DNA of 21,717 nucleotides, taken from contig CBEUVQ010000035.1 in NCBI GenBank assembly GCA_965546615.1, positions 1 to 21,717 of the forward strand. The letters run 5' to 3'. The DNA is from CBEUVQ01 sp965546615 (GTDB lineage: Bacteria > Bacillota > Desulfotomaculia > Desulfotomaculales > Desulfohalotomaculaceae). Made by a program: the position numbers and the translations under genes. The first letter of the stretch is position 1; each line of letters begins with the position of its first letter. Under the pieces are notes generated by a model that was given only the letters and a program-made list of their open reading frames with translations, was not told the origin of the DNA and did not search any database. Below are positions 1 to 7,718 of the stretch, piece by piece.

Positions 1-1030
1 TGGTAACCATTAAAATCCAGCCTTCTTCCCACTGTACCCCCATTTCTTTCAAAGCTCTTGCTCTTACTAAAGCATCTGTAATCGCACCGCTGGCAATGGC
101 ACCGCCGTCACTTTTAACCGCTAAACCCATCCAGGCACCTGCTACCATCGGATCGTCATACAGAAAAGATTGCGCCAGCCAAGGTAAGAACAGCAGCTCA
201 ACAGCAACGAACACAATGATAACGGCAGAAAGAATAACCGGTACAATGGGGCGGGAACGAATAGCACTGCCGGTAGCAATTGCCGCGGACACCCCGCAGA
301 TAGAAATACCGGACGCCAACGGGGCCGCCCATTCCGGCGTAAACTTAAAATACCGCCGGGAAATAAAGTAAACAACCGGCCAATAAATTAAGTAAGCTTC
401 TACAACCGCACACAAACCACGGACAATAATGGTAGTGGCCAACCCAAAAGCACCCAACGTTTTAATGGCAATTGCCGCACCAAGAATAACAATACCGGTT
501 TTGATAAACCACTCCGGCTTGGCAGCTTCCTTTAAAAAGCCGGCAAAACCTAAAAAGAAGTTGCCGATAATCAACCCGACAATCATCGCAATTACATAGC
601 CCATTTCACCTAACCCAAGGGACCAGGTAATACCAAAGCTCTCCTGCTTATCCGGTGTGGCACCGATATAAGCAATATTCCCCAGAGCAAGACATGCCAT
701 AGTAATCCAGAAAATAACAGTGAAACCGGCTGCGTATTTTCCTACATTGGCACCCATTACCGCCGCGCCAACAGTGGTAATCACCAAACAAAAAACAAAT
801 GTTAAAAACAGAGATGCAAAGCCTGACATACCACTGTAGGCCTCAGATACCGGTTTAAACGCATCAGAAAGATTAATCCAAACACCGCTCTTTGCAGCCC
901 AACCCAGTAAGTCAACGCCAAAAAGAGGCCCTAAGCCCAAGGCAAAAATAAACAGTCCTAGCCACGCTGCCCACCAGTCTTCGTCTTTAAGCATCGGTTT
1001 CCTCTGATAACTGATTGTTTCCTGGGACAT
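1..1030 (-). CDS. YeiH/UPF0324 family putative sulfate-export-type membrane transporter, 3' end outside the window
   Basis: This is an integral membrane protein of the YeiH family (Cons_hypoth698, putative sulfate exporter family). 343 complete codons are visible from ATG at 1030, and the reading frame runs off the left edge with no stop, so the C-terminus is missing. The start follows a GGGGGG ribosome site. After a soluble, charged N-terminus (MSQETISYQRKPMLKDEDWW) come about nine to ten hydrophobic segments. A glycine-rich region containing ASGISICGVSAAIATGSAI and a later SDGGAIASGAITDALVRARA are typical of the family. Substrate is not proven for the family: sulfate or sulfur oxyanion export is only a name-based guess. 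A tiny ORF with a perfect ribosome site lies just upstream (1047-1085), so translation of this gene may be coupled to a leader. Confidence 0.85.
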   Translation of the reverse strand, partial: MSQETISYQRKPMLKDEDWWAAWLGLFIFALGLGPLFGVDLLGWAAKSGVWINLSDAFKPVSEAYSGMSGFASLFLTFVFCLVITTVGAAVMGANVGKYAAGFTVIFWITMACLALGNIAYIGATPDKQESFGITWSLGLGEMGYVIAMIVGLIIGNFFLGFAGFLKEAAKPEWFIKTGIVILGAAIAIKTLGAFGLATTIIVRGLCAVVEAYLIYWPVVYFISRRYFKFTPEWAAPLASGISICGVSAAIATGSAIRSRPIVPVILSAVIIVFVAVELLFLPWLAQSFLYDDPMVAGAWMGLAVKSDGGAIASGAITDALVRARALKEMGVQWEEGWILMVT

Positions 1031-1046
1031 GAATTACCCCCCTTTT

Positions 1047-1085
1047 TTAATTTATTAGGTGGTTAGTTTTATTAAACCTACTCAT
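1047..1085 (-). CDS. candidate 12-residue leader ORF upstream of the YeiH-type transporter
   Basis: On the minus strand an AAGGAGGTGATCT site is followed directly by ATG and a 12-codon frame, MSRFNKTNHLIN, ending in TAA 16 bases before the transporter ATG. The ribosome site is an almost perfect anti-16S match and stronger than that of the transporter itself. This suggests that it is translated and either couples or controls initiation of the downstream gene. No sequence family can be assigned to so short a peptide, and it could be a chance frame after a displaced ribosome site. Confidence 0.35.
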   Translation of the reverse strand: MSRFNKTNHLIN

Positions 1086-1480
1086 AGATCACCTCCTTAT
1101 AAACTACGCAATAGATTTCACATAAATTTAACAGCAGTAAATCAGCTGAGTTCAAAAACAACTTTGCCGGAATACTAATCAGACTTACACTACTATATGT
1201 ATTTATACCGGATTATTATTTAGAACACATTTTATAAGCTTATTGAGAAAATCCAAACATACACTTAAGCAATATTTAAAACAATTGTATATATATGTCG
1301 AAATAAGCCATAAAACATATCTGCAGTATCTGTTTATACCTTCATTCTAGCACTTTATTTAATTTAGTCTAATTTGCTTAAAGACGGATTTAAGCGGTTA
1401 ATATTGAATAGTAAGAACTTTCACTATATTTTTTATTTTTGCGCAATTTATTTAGCGTTTTTAACAGCCTTTCAAAACAA
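1086..1480. other. AT-rich gene-free stretch upstream of the transporter
   Basis: About 400 bases without a credible protein gene. The only open frame here, on the plus strand from 1374, runs through a terminator, has no ribosome site and no recognisable product. The stretch probably holds the promoter and a long 5' leader of the transporter transcript. I could not identify a known riboswitch fold by eye. Confidence 0.4.
1344..1372 (-). promoter_or_regulatory. candidate promoter for the YeiH-type transporter
   Basis: On the minus strand TTAGAC (1367-1372) is separated by exactly 17 bases from TAGAAT (1344-1349). This would start transcription near 1337 and give a leader of roughly 300 nt before the transporter ATG. 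The region is very AT-rich, so other promoters are possible. Confidence 0.3.
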
Positions 1481-1481
1481 C

Positions 1482-1537
1482 AAAAAGAGCCTCTGCCGCA
1501 AACTTTACTTAGTTTGCTTGACAAAGGCTCTTTTTTT
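1482..1537. terminator. Rho-independent terminator, likely bidirectional, after the metallophosphoesterase gene
   Basis: AGAGCCT (1486-1492) pairs with AGGCTCT (1525-1531), and inside it GCAAACT (1498-1504) pairs with AGTTTGC (1511-1517). There are A/T runs on both sides, five T on the minus-strand exit and seven on the plus. It lies immediately after the stop of the minus-strand gene ending at 1553. Confidence 0.8.
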
Positions 1538-1552
1538 AACTGCTTTTTCAGC

Positions 1553-2290
1553 TTACAATTTTGTATCTCTGATCAATACCGGCGTAAAGTTGACATAATC
1601 GGCACTAATTAAATGAAAGTTGATCCCCCAAGCAGCATCCGGCAGGCGAAAACGCTGTGCCCGGGAGTGCAGGTGACCGTAAACTACCGTACTGACGTTG
1701 TACTTTTTTAAAACATCAATAAAACCTGAACGTTCGTGTTTTTCATTTGTCGGCATATAGTGCATCATGACAATGATTTCATCAACATCACTTTGTACAC
1801 TTTTTAACGAATTTTCCAGTCTGATAATCTCCCGCTTATATATTTTTTCATCATGCTCACTAAAACCACCGCCGTTATTGGGACAAACCCAACCTCTTGT
1901 GCCGCATATCGCAATATTGTCCACCAGGCAGTGATCATTTTGCACCACCTGCATATTGGGAGGCAGTACCTTCCTTACTTTGGATAAGCTCTGCCACCAA
2001 TAATCATGGTTTCCTTGAACAGCAATAATCCGTCCCGGAAGCATTCCCAAAAAATTTAAGTCATGCTCCGTTTCCTCTAATTTCGTGGCCCAAGAGATAT
2101 CGCCGGGTATTAGCACTACGTCATCTTTATCTACCATGTCATGCCAATTATAGTAAAGCCTTTTATAGTGCTGTTTCCATTCTGCACTGCATTTATCCAT
2201 CGGCTTGTAATCAACAACCGCATCCCAGTTGTTGGGGTCGACCGGATTTTTAAACGATAAATGAATATCACTGATGGCAAATAATTTCAT
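1553..2290 (-). CDS. metallophosphoesterase (calcineurin-like)
   Basis: A 245-residue protein of the calcineurin-like metallophosphoesterase superfamily, predicted to be a cytoplasmic dinuclear-metal phosphohydrolase of unknown substrate. The full metal-binding set is present: D8-x-H10, GD at 63-64, GNHD at 93-96 (followed by YWW), a later MMHYMP, and GHLH near the C-terminus. I chose ATG at 2290 because an AGGG site lies eight bases upstream; a GTG three codons earlier (2299) sits inside that site. It is a monocistronic minus-strand gene flanked by terminators on both sides. It contrasts with the degenerate relative at 19390-20016, which has lost part of this set. Confidence 0.85.
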   Translation of the reverse strand: MKLFAISDIHLSFKNPVDPNNWDAVVDYKPMDKCSAEWKQHYKRLYYNWHDMVDKDDVVLIPGDISWATKLEETEHDLNFLGMLPGRIIAVQGNHDYWWQSLSKVRKVLPPNMQVVQNDHCLVDNIAICGTRGWVCPNNGGGFSEHDEKIYKREIIRLENSLKSVQSDVDEIIVMMHYMPTNEKHERSGFIDVLKKYNVSTVVYGHLHSRAQRFRLPDAAWGINFHLISADYVNFTPVLIRDTKL

Positions 2291-2422
2291 AACACACACC
2301 CTAAAGTGGATTTAAGCTTATGATAAACCGAAAACGAAGCGACTGTCAACTTATTCCAGCACTATCTATTGATAACATCCGTTATACCTGTACAGCAAAG
2401 GTTCTCTTTTAAACAAAATAAT

Positions 2423-2447
2423 AAAGAACCTGGCAGGCAGGTTCTTT
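2423..2447 (-). terminator. Rho-independent terminator of the alr-ANTAR-usp operon
   Basis: A perfect 10-bp stem, AAAGAACCTG (2423-2432) with CAGGTTCTTT (2438-2447), touching the stop codon of the UspA-like gene. A T-rich stretch follows on the minus strand. Confidence 0.75.
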
Positions 2448-2892
2448 AAATACCCCCGATAATCAGCGGGCACTCTATTTTTTTTATAATGTTAGGAGAG
2501 TACTTTATTCCTCCTTCGGCAGCGGCAAAAGTTCCCTTGAGGTGCGGCAGCACCAGCACACGGCAGTTTTGAGAAAGTTTCACAATTACCTGATCGACAC
2601 GTCCGGTAACAACTTCCTTTTCCACAATTACCCCACAGTCTTTTGCCCGCCTGCTTAATGCTTCTAAAACATCGGTCGCCCGTTTATTTAAGTCATCTGT
2701 TAACCAGCGAAAAAAAAGCAGCCGATTTTTTGCAGGGTTAATCCATTCATCACCTAATAGGTTTTCCCAATCTGAACTTAGGATATAAACTGCCTTTAAA
2801 CCGGTTTGATAAATTTTTGCGATATCCAGCGCAATCTGCTCAGCATTAACTGCCGCTTTTGAGCCATCGGTAATCAAAACAACAGGTTTCAT
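2446..2892 (-). CDS. universal stress protein (UspA) family protein
   Basis: A 148-residue single-domain protein of the Usp fold. It starts with the usual beta-strand PVVLITDGS and continues with a helix (AVNAEQIALDIAKIY), the AVYIL strand, and a C-terminal strand-loop-strand ending IECPLIIGG. In nucleotide-binding Usps the loop before the last strand is G-2x-G-9x-G-S/T. Here it reads KGTFAAAEGGIKYSPNI, which is degenerate, so ATP binding is uncertain. It starts only six bases after the ANTAR regulator's stop, with its ribosome site (GGAG) inside that gene's last codons. The two are therefore almost certainly cotranscribed and perhaps functionally linked. No physiological ligand can be inferred. 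Confidence 0.75.
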   Translation of the reverse strand: MKPVVLITDGSKAAVNAEQIALDIAKIYQTGLKAVYILSSDWENLLGDEWINPAKNRLLFFRWLTDDLNKRATDVLEALSRRAKDCGVIVEKEVVTGRVDQVIVKLSQNCRVLVLPHLKGTFAAAEGGIKYSPNIIKKIECPLIIGGI

Positions 2893-2898
2893 TTTATG

Positions 2899-3480
2899 TT
2901 ATCTCTCCAGTTCATAGGCAGTGGTTACCGCCATAGCAATTTCCGCCATGCTTTGACGTTTTTTCATACTCAACTGCTGCAGCAGCCGATGTGCTTCGTC
3001 TTCTGAAACGTTTTTGGTACTCATTAGAATTGCTTTGGCCCGCTCAATTACTTTTCGCTCCGCCAAATTCTGCTTTAATTCTTCCAATTGGCGATCTAAT
3101 CTTTTGAAACGGTCATAACCGGCCAAAGCCTGTTCAATAGCGGTAAAAAGCTGCTGAGGGCGAATTGGTTTCACAATAAAAGATATAAAAAAGGAATCTT
3201 GAATTTGACTTATTAAATCACGTCCCGCCCGATCGGTAATGACCAGCGAAGGTACAACACTTTCCTCCTCTAATATTTTTGCCACCTTCAAACCGTCCAT
3301 TCCTACCAGTTGGGTGTTGAGCAAAACCAAATCCGGCTGAATTGTGCGGGCAAACTTTAACGCTGTCATTCCGTCCGTTGCTTCACCAACCACAGTGTAT
3401 CCCAGTCTAAATAAAATCTCTTTTAATTTTGCCAGTGATTTGCTGTCACTTTCAGCAGCTACAATTCGCCTTCTAACCAT
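2899..3480 (-). CDS. ANTAR-domain response regulator with an atypical receiver
   Basis: A 193-residue two-domain protein: an N-terminal receiver fold (about 1-120), a coiled-coil linker (about 122-140) and a C-terminal ANTAR RNA-binding domain (about 138-190) with VIERAKAILM and the AEIAMAVTTA helix. ANTAR proteins usually bind twin RNA hairpins with hexanucleotide loops and prevent transcription termination. The receiver keeps the lysine of the IVKPIRP motif. The position of the phosphoacceptor aspartate is asparagine (N55 in DLVLLNTQLVGMDG), and the acidic pair is changed (AESD, with S11). It is therefore probably not controlled by ordinary Asp phosphorylation. It sits between alr (42 bases upstream) and a UspA-like gene (6 bases downstream). 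Its RNA targets are not obvious in this window. Confidence 0.85.
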   Translation of the reverse strand: MVRRRIVAAESDSKSLAKLKEILFRLGYTVVGEATDGMTALKFARTIQPDLVLLNTQLVGMDGLKVAKILEEESVVPSLVITDRAGRDLISQIQDSFFISFIVKPIRPQQLFTAIEQALAGYDRFKRLDRQLEELKQNLAERKVIERAKAILMSTKNVSEDEAHRLLQQLSMKKRQSMAEIAMAVTTAYELER

Positions 3481-3522
3481 GTTTAAAAAACTCCTGCCCA
3501 GTATATTCTCTTTTATTGCCCA

Positions 3523-4647
3523 TTATCCGTTAATATAAACCCGGGGTACCCGCGCCGCCACCATACAAAGCATCTCATAATTTATTGTACCCAACTTCTT
3601 CGCCAGTTCTTCAATGGGAATTTTACTACCCTGCTGTTGACCGAATACAACCACTTCATCGCCCGTTTGAACATTATCAACATGGTCAACATTAATCATG
3701 CATTGATCCATACATATCCGTCCGACCACCGGTGCCCGCTGCCCGTGAATTAAAACTTCCCCGTCAGATAATATGCGGGTGTAACCGTCAGCATACCCCA
3801 GCGGCAGAGAAGCAATTTTTGTTTCTTTTTCGGCACAATACTTACTGCCATAACTGATACAAGTACCCGGCGGCACTGTTTTTACATGGCTCACCTGTGC
3901 TTTTAGTGCCATTGCCGGTTTTAAACTTATTTTTTCTTTTTGCACCTCTTCTGACGGGTATAAACCATAAAGGATAATACCCGGCCGCACCATATCCAGA
4001 TGGGTTTCGGGATGGTCAATAACGGCAGCACTGTTTGCCGCATGACGAATTTTAAAATCAATGCCGTGCACATGCAGCTTCTGCAAAAAACCAGTAAACC
4101 GCGCAAACTGCATATTGGTATAGCTTTTATCCTTACTGTCCGCATTGGCAAAATGAGTGTAAATTCCTTCGCACTCAAGATGCGGCAAAGCAGCAATCTG
4201 TTGAATATCTTTCAGTGCTTTTTCATCGGGAACAAAACCTATTCTACCCATTCCGGTGTCAATTTTAACATGCACTTTTACTTTCCGGTCAATTTTCCGG
4301 GCCGCTTCATCCAACGCTTGAGCCATTTCTAAGCTGTAAACGGTTTGGGTGATATTATTTTCAACCACCTGCTGATACTGTTCCGGCGGGGTGTAACCCA
4401 AAATTAATATCGGACATTCTATGCCGTGCGCACGCAAGCTCAATGCCTCTCCCAGGCGGGCCACCGCCAAACAGTCCGCTCCGTTGGCTAAAACAACTTC
4501 CGCTGCAGAAACGGCACCGTGACCATAAGCGTTGGCTTTAACCACTGCCATAATCTTGGCGCTTTGATTGACGATTTTCCGAATTTCTTTTATGTTATAT
4601 GCGATAGCAGAAAGGTTCACTTCAGCCCAAATCGGATGTGCTGCCAT
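3523..4647 (-). CDS. alr: alanine racemase
   Basis: A 374-residue PLP enzyme converting L-alanine to D-alanine for peptidoglycan. The PLP lysine is K37 in AVVKANAYGHG, with Y41 of the same motif. The TIM barrel contains KIDTGMGRIGF (about 128-138) and HAANSAA. The C-terminal beta domain holds SYGSKY and LPLGYADGYTR with the second-base tyrosine region, then VGRICMDQ. Length is normal for Alr. The start is ATG at 4647 after a CAGGTG site. It is the first gene of an alr-ANTAR-usp operon and is preceded by the alanine dehydrogenase gene and its terminator. The pair suggests a local alanine metabolism cluster, useful in cell-wall synthesis or in spore germination control; the latter is inference. 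Confidence 0.95.
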   Translation of the reverse strand: MAAHPIWAEVNLSAIAYNIKEIRKIVNQSAKIMAVVKANAYGHGAVSAAEVVLANGADCLAVARLGEALSLRAHGIECPILILGYTPPEQYQQVVENNITQTVYSLEMAQALDEAARKIDRKVKVHVKIDTGMGRIGFVPDEKALKDIQQIAALPHLECEGIYTHFANADSKDKSYTNMQFARFTGFLQKLHVHGIDFKIRHAANSAAVIDHPETHLDMVRPGIILYGLYPSEEVQKEKISLKPAMALKAQVSHVKTVPPGTCISYGSKYCAEKETKIASLPLGYADGYTRILSDGEVLIHGQRAPVVGRICMDQCMINVDHVDNVQTGDEVVVFGQQQGSKIPIEELAKKLGTINYEMLCMVAARVPRVYING

Positions 4648-4677
4648 TTAAATTCACCTGCCTGTTAAATTTTTATT

Positions 4678-4708
4678 ATTATAAATATTTCTCACAATAA
4701 CAAGTCAA
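4678..4708 (-). promoter_or_regulatory. candidate promoter of alr
   Basis: On the minus strand TTGACT (4703-4708) and TATAAT (4678-4683) are separated by 19 bases. They lie between the ald terminator and the alr start, so alr can be transcribed independently of ald. The spacer is longer than optimal. Confidence 0.4.
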
Positions 4709-4723
4709 TTCCTTCAACAGTGT

Positions 4724-4750
4724 AAAAAGAAACAGGGGCAGCGCCCCTGT
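4724..4750 (-). terminator. Rho-independent terminator of ald
   Basis: A perfect 8-bp GC-rich stem, ACAGGGGC (4732-4739) and GCCCCTGT (4743-4750), around a three-base loop. On the minus strand it is followed by TTTCTTTTT. It lies about 40 bases past the ald stop codon. Confidence 0.85.
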
Positions 4751-4788
4751 GAAAATAGATTTATATTAAAATGAGGAGGTAATAAATT

Positions 4789-5916
4789 TTATTCTACTTC
4801 CGCCAAAACTTCTTCCAGCGGAGTATAAGCAATGTTATGAGCTTCAGCTACTGCTTTGTAAGTGCAGCGGCCGTCAACTACGTTTACACCTTTAGCTAAT
4901 GCCGGATCTTCTTTAACTGCTTGCAGATAACCTTTATCAGCAATTTTTAAAGCATACGGCAGAGTAACGTTGGTCAGCGCAAAGGTGGAGGTACGGGCTA
5001 CCGCACCGGGAATGTTGGCTACTGAATAATGCAGCACACCGTGTTTTTCAAATACCGGATCACTGTGAGTAGTTACCCGGTCGATAGTTTCAATAGAACC
5101 GCCTTGGTCAATAGCAACGTCTACAATTACCGAACCCGGCTTCATTGTTTTTACCATTTCCTCAGTTACCAAACGCGGTGTTTTAGCACCCGGAATCAGC
5201 ACGCAGCCTATCAACAAATCTGCTTTTTTGACAGATTCAGCAATGTTGAAGGCATTAGACATCAATGTTTTAACCCGACCGGCAAAAATATCATCCAAAT
5301 AACGCAGGCGGTCAGCACTCAAATCAAGAATGGTAACATCGGCACCCATGCCGACAGCCATCTTAGCAGCGTTAGTACCTACGATACCACCACCGATAAT
5401 GACAACTTCTGCCGGCGGAACCCCAGGTACGCCGCCCATTAAAATGCCGGCGCCGCCTTTAGGCTTTTCTAAGAATTGGGCACCAATTTGAACAGACATC
5501 CGGCCGGCTACTTCACTCATCGGTGTCAACAGCGGCAGTGATTTGTTAGCCAGTTGAACAGTTTCGTAAGCAATACCGACAACTTTCTTTTCCAGCAGAG
5601 CTTTTGTTAATTCCGGCTCGGGAGCAAGGTGCAGATAAGTGAAGAGAATTTGACCTTCTTTAAACAACGGATATTCTTCCGGCAGCGGTTCTTTAACCTT
5701 GATAATCATGTCTGCAGTATCAAAAATGTCTTTGGCGGTATCTAAAATTTTAGCACCCACAGCGGTGTAAGCTTCATCAGTAATACCGCTGCCCAATCCG
5801 GCGCCTTTTTGAATAAATACTTCGTGACCGTGACTGATCATAGCGTGGACACCGGCAGGTGTGATTGCAACACGATTTTCGTTGTTTTTAATCTCGGTTG
5901 GTACACCAATTCTCAT
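4789..5916 (-). CDS. ald: alanine dehydrogenase
   Basis: A 375-residue NAD-dependent L-alanine dehydrogenase that reversibly deaminates L-alanine to pyruvate and ammonia. The N-terminus MRIGVPTEIKNNENRVAITP is diagnostic. IKVKEP carries the substrate lysine (about residue 74) and TYLHLAPEP the catalytic histidine (about 96). The Rossmann motif VIIGGGIVGTNAAKMAVGMG is at about 172-191, and the SVANIPGAVARTST stretch is also conserved. Length is standard. The start ATG at 5916 follows AAGGAGG by ten bases. It has its own terminator and is next to alr. It is probably catabolic, with regulation not evident; a hairpin lies about 150 bases upstream. Confidence 0.95.
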   Translation of the reverse strand: MRIGVPTEIKNNENRVAITPAGVHAMISHGHEVFIQKGAGLGSGITDEAYTAVGAKILDTAKDIFDTADMIIKVKEPLPEEYPLFKEGQILFTYLHLAPEPELTKALLEKKVVGIAYETVQLANKSLPLLTPMSEVAGRMSVQIGAQFLEKPKGGAGILMGGVPGVPPAEVVIIGGGIVGTNAAKMAVGMGADVTILDLSADRLRYLDDIFAGRVKTLMSNAFNIAESVKKADLLIGCVLIPGAKTPRLVTEEMVKTMKPGSVIVDVAIDQGGSIETIDRVTTHSDPVFEKHGVLHYSVANIPGAVARTSTFALTNVTLPYALKIADKGYLQAVKEDPALAKGVNVVDGRCTYKAVAEAHNIAYTPLEEVLAEVE

Positions 5917-6064
5917 ATCGCTTAGTCCTCCTTAAATTGAATTAAAGTATTATTTAACTTTTTCATAATTACATTGCAAATTTCATGCCAAAAATGCACA
6001 ATAAAAATTTTATACTCAACAATCTTTAGATTTTTTGCAAAATATATTTTCTCATAGAGACAAA

Positions 6065-6096
6065 AGATTAACCCAGGGTTCCACCTAGGTTAATCT
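6065..6096 (-). terminator. hairpin between the nnr terminator and ald, possibly a second terminator or a leader structure
   Basis: AGATTAACC (6065-6073) pairs perfectly with GGTTAATCT (6088-6096), and inside it AGG pairs with CCT around a six-base loop. On the minus strand it is followed by TTTTG. Because a good terminator for the upstream operon already exists at 6134-6177, this hairpin may instead sit in the ald leader. Its role is undecided. Confidence 0.4.
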
Positions 6097-6133
6097 CGTG
6101 GCAAAAAAACTTACCAATTTAGTTTGTTTTATT

Positions 6134-6177
6134 AAAAAACTGGCAACATATCGCACCAAATGGTTCAATTTGCTGCC
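6134..6177 (-). terminator. Rho-independent terminator of the lytS-lytR-acpS-nnr operon
   Basis: On the minus strand GGCAGCA (6171-6177) pairs with TGTTGCC (6142-6148), with one G-U pair. An inner ACCA/TGGT helix lies between them, and TTTTTT (6134-6139) follows closely. The 5' arm overlaps the last codons of nnr. Confidence 0.6.
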
Positions 6178-7718
6178 ACGTCATTAATGCTCTCCGGCAA
6201 ATAATTTATTATATCACCCGCCGTCAGGCTGTAGACACCTAACTGTTTGCTGCCTTTATCACCGGCCAAACCGTGCAGATAAGCACCGGCAGCCGCCGCT
6301 CGATGAACGGGCATGCCCTGTGCAGCCAATCCGGCAATTACGCCGGTAAGCACATCACCGCTGCCGGCTGTAGCCATACCGGGGTTGCCGGTAGGATTAA
6401 TGTACAGTTCACCATCGGGCGAAGCAATCAACGTAGGTGCACCTTTTAAAAGAACGGTACATCCCCACTGCTCGGCGGATTTCACTGTTAAATCCAGCCG
6501 TTGGCGCAGCACTTCAGCAGTTGAGGTTCCCCATAAGCGCGACATTTCACCGGGGTGAGGAGTGAGCACTGCCGGGGCACTGAGTTTACCCAGTATGTCA
6601 GTGTTATCAGCCAAAGCATTAAGGGCATCTGCGTCTATCACCATCGGCTTGCCTGCCTCCGGCAGTAAACGCAGCATTACTTCTTTAATATTCGGATTTA
6701 GTGATAATCCCGGGCCGACAGCAAGCACATCTGCCTGCTGCAGCTTTTCTAAAATTACTGACGCTGCCTCTGCTGACAGAATGCCGTTTTCAGCAGGAAG
6801 GGGTAATGTGATCACCTCGGGAACTCTTCCCGAAACAATATTGTGCACATCTTCAGGAACTGCCAGCGTAACCAAGCCGGCACCGCTTTTTAAGCAGGCC
6901 GATGCTGTTAATATCGCCGCCCCAACCATACCGGTTGAACCGGCCGCTACCAGCACCCGCCCGCAATCACCTTTATGGGCTGTAATGCTGCGTCGGGGCA
7001 TCCAGCGCCCAATCAATTCGTCATCCAGCAGTTCTTTTTTGTTTTCATCATTATGTAAAAGCGGGCGGGGTAAAGAAATATCTGCAACAATTAATTTGCC
7101 GCAGGCGGCAGCTCCCTGATCCAACAGCATGCCAACCTTCGGCAAACCAAAAGTGACTGTCGCGGAAGCTTTGACGCAGATACCGCCAATTTTACCGGTA
7201 TCTGCTTCCAACCCGGAAGGAACGTCCACCGCAACCACCGGCAGACTGCAGGAATTAATCAACTCAATAACCCGGCCAACCCTTTCGCTCACGCTGCCGC
7301 GAAAGCCCGTTCCATACATCGCGTCAACAATTAAATCTGTAGTCATAAGTGAAACTTTCACTAAATTGACGCCATTTGCCTGATAAACAGGGTATGTCTT
7401 TTGTCCCAAATTGCGCCAAACAGCTAAATTAACAGCGGCATCCCCCGTTAATTTTTCAGGGTCCTCAATGGTCATCAGCCGCACATCGGCACCGTTATTA
7501 AAAAGATGGCGTGCAATGACCAACCCGTCCCCACCATTGTTTCCTTTACCGACAAAAACAGTTACCGCTTTTCCTTTAACGCTTCCACCCAGCTGCTGGC
7601 GTATAACTTCAACCACCTTGGTTCCGGCATTTTCCATTAAAACTATCCCCGGAATGCCATAATCCTCGACAGCCCGCCGATCGATTTCGCGCATTTCCGC
7701 TGTAGTTACTATTCGCAT
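6165..7718 (-). CDS. nnr: bifunctional NAD(P)H-hydrate epimerase / ADP-dependent NAD(P)H-hydrate dehydratase
   Basis: A 517-residue fusion repairing hydrated NADH and NADPH. The N-terminal epimerase (NnrE, YjeF_N; about 1-220) has VGKGNNGGDGLVIARHL (57-73) and VDVPSGLEADTG. The C-terminal dehydratase (NnrD, ribokinase-like; about 230-510) has AHKGDCGRVLV, VGPGL, TPHPGEM and the catalytic AGSGDVLTG with D455. Both domains are full length. ATG at 7718 overlaps the acpS stop by one base (TAATG), and AAGGAG lies in the acpS 3' end, so translation is coupled. acpS-nnr adjacency is common in bacteria. Cotranscription with a two-component system upstream is less usual. Confidence 0.95.
   Translation of the reverse strand: MRIVTTAEMREIDRRAVEDYGIPGIVLMENAGTKVVEVIRQQLGGSVKGKAVTVFVGKGNNGGDGLVIARHLFNNGADVRLMTIEDPEKLTGDAAVNLAVWRNLGQKTYPVYQANGVNLVKVSLMTTDLIVDAMYGTGFRGSVSERVGRVIELINSCSLPVVAVDVPSGLEADTGKIGGICVKASATVTFGLPKVGMLLDQGAAACGKLIVADISLPRPLLHNDENKKELLDDELIGRWMPRRSITAHKGDCGRVLVAAGSTGMVGAAILTASACLKSGAGLVTLAVPEDVHNIVSGRVPEVITLPLPAENGILSAEAASVILEKLQQADVLAVGPGLSLNPNIKEVMLRLLPEAGKPMVIDADALNALADNTDILGKLSAPAVLTPHPGEMSRLWGTSTAEVLRQRLDLTVKSAEQWGCTVLLKGAPTLIASPDGELYINPTGNPGMATAGSGDVLTGVIAGLAAQGMPVHRAAAAGAYLHGLAGDKGSKQLGVYSLTAGDIINYLPESINDVAAN

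Noticed and set aside
1374..1598. Plus-strand open frame of 74 codons
   Set aside because: It has no ribosome site, runs through a clear bidirectional terminator and overlaps the end of the metallophosphoesterase gene.
6065..6096. T-box-like core (AGGTGGAACC) upstream of ald
   Set aside because: The core misses one G and the following GCG of the T-box consensus. There are only about 40 bases between it and the previous operon's terminator, so there is no room for a specifier stem.
6313..7662. Long plus-strand frames opposite nnr
   Set aside because: They are antisense shadows of a full-length, well-conserved enzyme gene, low-complexity in translation and without ribosome sites.
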